Positions 5,097 to 7,133 of a DNA stretch of 7,133 nt are shown piece by piece. Below the pieces are notes generated by a model. The model was not told the origin of the DNA and ran no database searches. It was given only the letters and a program-made list of their open reading frames with translations. Numbering within the stretch: the stretch's first letter is position 1; each line of letters opens with the position of its first letter. Source of the DNA: an uncultured Clostridia bacterium (lineage in GTDB: Bacteria; Bacillota; Clostridia; Peptostreptococcales; Anaerovoracaceae). Position numbers and translations under genes: made by a program. The DNA lies in assembly GCA_945788655.1 (NCBI GenBank), contig CALZMV010000068.1, forward strand, positions 1-7,133, read 5' to 3'.

Positions 5097-5939
5097 CTAC
5101 TTACCTCCCTTACCTTTCTTAAGTTCCTTTTCTTCTTCCTTCATCTTCTTTTGGATTTCCTTCATTTCGGCTGCAATTTCAGCACGTTCCTTATCAAGCT
5201 TAGCCTGCTTTTCAGCACGTCTCTTTTCGATGATATCCTCCTCATCCGGTTCCACATCAAGACCCTGCTTAACTCTAAGCTTTCTTGCTTCCTTCTTAGC
5301 CTGAGCTTCTCTCTTAGCTTCAAGAGCAGCCTTTCTCTTCTTATACATAAAGAAGTCAGGAACTAGAAGAAATAAAAATGAAAGAATAACGAAAATAGCG
5401 CAGCCTATTACTGAAATCATTACTTTAAATATAGCATACAGCCCAGTGGAAGCAGCAATAACTTTACCGCCGCTAATATCTGAAGCCTTGATGTCTATTT
5501 TGTTTATATCAGCCTCATTATCGCCAAGGACAGTGTAGGTTTTGCCATCTTCAGATATATCCACAATTCTCCTAACCGGATTGGATACCGGGTCTGTGGA
5601 TTCATCTAAATATTGAATTATATCTCCAACCTCGTATGATGAAGAAGTCTTGGTAATAATTCCACTCCTAGGCATTACTTCAGGTGCCATGACATCTGAT
5701 TCCACCTTGCTTACGGAAAAACCTAAAACATGAACAATCTTGCTGTCTTCATATCCTCCTCCGCGAATCAGGATATGTGCGTCCGCTAACAAAAGAAAAG
5801 CGCATAATATCGCAAGACATTTGCAGAAAAAGTCAATCTTCTTTACTGCAGGTGTGCGGTCATCCTCATACTTTTTCTTTTTCTTAGGCTTAGCAGGTGC
5901 AGCCTTCTTTTTGTAATTAGCATTCTTCGTATTACTCAT
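5097..5939 (-). CDS. signal peptidase I-like membrane protein, probably inactive
   Basis: A 280-residue protein resembling the SipW/ER type of signal peptidase I (S26B). A lysine-rich N terminus (1-35) precedes a hydrophobic helix (about 36-58), an extracytoplasmic core (about 60-165), a second helix (about 170-198) and a long Lys/Glu/Arg/Ala-rich tail (199-280) likely to form a coiled coil. The core keeps the family frame: VESDVMAP (79-86) in place of VxSxSMxP, SYEVGDIIQY (101-110), VRRIVDI (122-128) in place of THRIVEI, LGDNE (138-142) and a later GKV. However, the nucleophile position is Val83 and the general-base His position is Arg123, so peptidase activity is not expected. It is followed two bases later by a small membrane protein gene. 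The ATG has AAGGA seven bases upstream. A scaffold or regulatory role is speculation. Confidence 0.78.
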   Translation of the reverse strand: MSNTKNANYKKKAAPAKPKKKKKYEDDRTPAVKKIDFFCKCLAILCAFLLLADAHILIRGGGYEDSKIVHVLGFSVSKVESDVMAPEVMPRSGIITKTSSSYEVGDIIQYLDESTDPVSNPVRRIVDISEDGKTYTVLGDNEADINKIDIKASDISGGKVIAASTGLYAIFKVMISVIGCAIFVILSFLFLLVPDFFMYKKRKAALEAKREAQAKKEARKLRVKQGLDVEPDEEDIIEKRRAEKQAKLDKERAEIAAEMKEIQKKMKEEEKELKKGKGGK

Positions 5940-5964
5940 AATTATGTCCTTTTCAACTAGAAAT

Positions 5965-5990
5965 AATGGTGGCTAAACCTAGCCACCATT
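5965..5990. repeat. perfect inverted repeat upstream of the signal peptidase-like gene
   Basis: AATGGTGGCT and AGCCACCATT form a perfect ten-base stem with a six-base loop. On the minus strand it is followed by ATTTCTAG, not a T-run, so it is a poor terminator for the RocB-like gene. On the plus strand TTTTATT follows, but no plus-strand gene precedes it. It sits at the expected transcription start of the two-gene membrane operon, so it may be an operator or a 5' stem-loop. Confidence 0.7.
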
Positions 5991-5992
5991 TT

Positions 5993-5998
5993 ATTATA
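5993..5998 (-). promoter_or_regulatory. candidate -10 box for the signal peptidase-like operon
   Basis: A perfect TATAAT on the minus strand lies 53 bases before the ATG at 5939. The hexamer 17 bases upstream (TAGCTT, 6016-6021) is a poor -35 match, so the promoter would be weak or activator-dependent. Predicted start is near 5986-5987, inside the left arm of the inverted repeat. Confidence 0.45.
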
Positions 5999-6007
5999 CC
6001 TTTTTTT

Positions 6008-6033
6008 ATGGGAAAAAGCTAGTATTCTTAGCC
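6008..6033 (-). terminator. possible weak terminator of the RocB-like gene
   Basis: On the minus strand GGCTA (6033-6029) and TAGCT (6021-6017) can form a five-pair stem, one pair G-U, with a seven-base loop, followed by TTTTTCCC. It overlaps the stop codon. The stem is short, so read-through into the membrane operon is likely. Confidence 0.25.
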
Positions 6034-7133
6034 AATTAACCCAATAATTGTTTCATATGTAATGTTAGGAACGTTCTGGAAAGTCTGCTGCATGTCTACG
6101 CGCTCAGTTAGCATGTGACCATCTCTTCCGAATGTACCTATATTTACAACAGGAACATTGATTTCCATAATTTTTTCTACATCGTGAGTATACTTAACAC
6201 CGTACTGAGGCATGTTGTCTCTCAATGCCTGTACTGCCAGTGTGTCATCGCAAACTGCCATGAAGCTGGAGTCTGAAATATATGGATAGAACATTCTTGT
6301 CTTAATCTGTCTCTTTGCTTCAGGTCTTACCTTTTCGATTGCTGATTCAACTGAATCAAGTAATGCTCTTTCGTTTTCTGTTCTTCCTGTCATTTCGATT
6401 CTTGCGCTGAATACTGAACCGAAGAAAGTAATTACGCAAGGAGATTTGTCTTCGCACCATTTCCAAGCTTCTTCACAAACTCTAAGACCAAACAGTCTTA
6501 AATCAAGTTCAGGGTCTTCTGCATGAAGTTTTTCAGTAAATTCCTTTATTGCTGTCTTGAAAGCATCTCCATGGATTCCTGCCAGATAGTCATAGAATTC
6601 CTTCCATGTGTAAACTCTTGTCTTCCATGGAAGCTCAACGTAAGGAACTTCAGAAAGCTCACAGAATCTCTTGTACTGCTTATTCAGATATTCAACAACC
6701 TCATCAAAGGCTTCTACTGCAATCTGTCTCGATTTTGCAAGAACCTGTGCAGGGTCCCATCCATGAGTGAAGAAGTTGTAGTAACTGAAAGCAGTAAGTG
6801 CAGTCTGTACAGTGTAAGGGCCTTTTGTATCCATCTGCTTCAGTGAAACCGGTGGAATTGCAACCTCTCCCTGTGCAATGTCGCATAAATCGGTATTAAG
6901 TGACATTCTCTTGGTGATTTCCGCAATGAGAAGGTTAGGGTCAAGTGCACTGAATGCCTGGCCAACATGTGCTTCCTTACCAAAGGCTACAAAGCAAGGA
7001 AGAAGCTTGCCGATACTTCCGTAGTAGATGTAGCGGTTTTCGTCTCCGGGGCTGTAGTTAGTTGAATAGTCTGCATTTATACAGGAAATGTATTCAAAAC
7101 CTTCCTTCTTCTTAAGTTCTACTAATTCATCAA
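6028..7133 (-). CDS. rocB: RocB-like M20 family peptidase/deacylase (5' end outside window)
   Basis: The frame is open from the right edge (first whole codon at 7131) to TAA at 6028-6030, giving the C-terminal 367 residues. An ATG at 6906 is internal: the preceding codons encode conserved family sequence. Recognisable parts, numbered from the edge, are CINADYS (17-23), PGDENRYIYYGSIGKLLP (28-45), FGKEAHVGQAFSALDPN (50-66, with the M20 lid-domain His55), a long helical insert, and NIGTFGRDGHMLTERVD (330-346), whose His339 fits a C-terminal metal ligand. This order matches RocB, the arginine-utilisation M20 protein of Bacillus (about 560 residues), so roughly a third is missing. M20 enzymes are zinc-type aminoacylases or dipeptidases; the exact RocB reaction is not settled. 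The N-terminal metal ligands are not visible here. Confidence 0.85.
   Translation of the reverse strand, partial: DELVELKKKEGFEYISCINADYSTNYSPGDENRYIYYGSIGKLLPCFVAFGKEAHVGQAFSALDPNLLIAEITKRMSLNTDLCDIAQGEVAIPPVSLKQMDTKGPYTVQTALTAFSYYNFFTHGWDPAQVLAKSRQIAVEAFDEVVEYLNKQYKRFCELSEVPYVELPWKTRVYTWKEFYDYLAGIHGDAFKTAIKEFTEKLHAEDPELDLRLFGLRVCEEAWKWCEDKSPCVITFFGSVFSARIEMTGRTENERALLDSVESAIEKVRPEAKRQIKTRMFYPYISDSSFMAVCDDTLAVQALRDNMPQYGVKYTHDVEKIMEINVPVVNIGTFGRDGHMLTERVDMQQTFQNVPNITYETIIGLIG

Noticed and set aside
6523..6846. Plus-strand open frame of 107 codons
   Set aside because: It is antisense to the RocB-like gene; its translation resembles no family and it has no convincing ribosome site.
6028..6906. 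RocB-like protein starting at the ATG at 6906
   Set aside because: The frame is open to the window edge and the upstream codons encode conserved M20/RocB sequence including GKEAHVGQ, so this Met is internal.
1..7133. Mobile element, phage, toxin-antitoxin or CRISPR system
   Set aside because: No transposase, integrase, terminal inverted repeats, target-site duplication, regularly spaced repeats or toxin-like pairs were seen.

Overview
The window looks like chromosomal DNA from a Gram-positive anaerobe of the Firmicutes, most likely Clostridia. It is moderately AT-rich, has AGGAGG-type ribosome binding sites before most genes, tight co-directional gene packing, and a RocB-type M20 peptidase of the kind found in amino-acid-using Firmicutes. 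No species can be named from the sequence. I see no rRNA, tRNA, CRISPR array, insertion sequence or phage gene.

Left part (23-3888, minus strand, read right to left): a compact six-gene run. It encodes an HxlR-family regulator, an ExoA/exonuclease III-type AP endonuclease, pyrroline-5-carboxylate reductase (proC), an O6-alkylguanine-DNA methyltransferase (ogt), an AlkD-like DNA alkylation repair protein, and an acyl-ACP thioesterase. Gaps are 38, 32 and 28 bases, then a 13-base overlap, then 10 bases, so one transcript is likely. Three of the six act on alkylated or abasic DNA. The first gene is a regulator with three clustered N-terminal cysteines, in a family that includes electrophile and thiol-stress sensors. 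The working hypothesis is a regulated base-damage repair operon that also carries a proline-biosynthesis and a lipid gene.

Middle (3889-4740): a 129-base divergent control region separates the regulator from a plus-strand LysE/ArgO-type amino acid exporter. It holds two face-to-face promoters whose -10 boxes overlap inside the perfect palindrome TATAATTATA, set in longer inverted repeats. This suggests mutually exclusive transcription and possible control of both directions by the HxlR protein. The exporter ends at a strong intrinsic terminator, followed by a 17-base tandem duplication.

Right part (4741-7133, minus strand): a two-gene unit encodes a three-helix membrane protein of unknown function and a signal peptidase I-like membrane protein. 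In the latter the catalytic Ser and His/Lys positions appear to be Val and Arg, and a long charged coiled-coil tail follows; I read it as a pseudo-protease. A -10 box and a dyad lie just upstream of it. The right edge cuts into a RocB-like M20 peptidase, of which the C-terminal 367 residues are present.

The most noteworthy items are the repair operon with its interlocked divergent promoters, and the apparently inactive signal peptidase paired with an unknown membrane protein.
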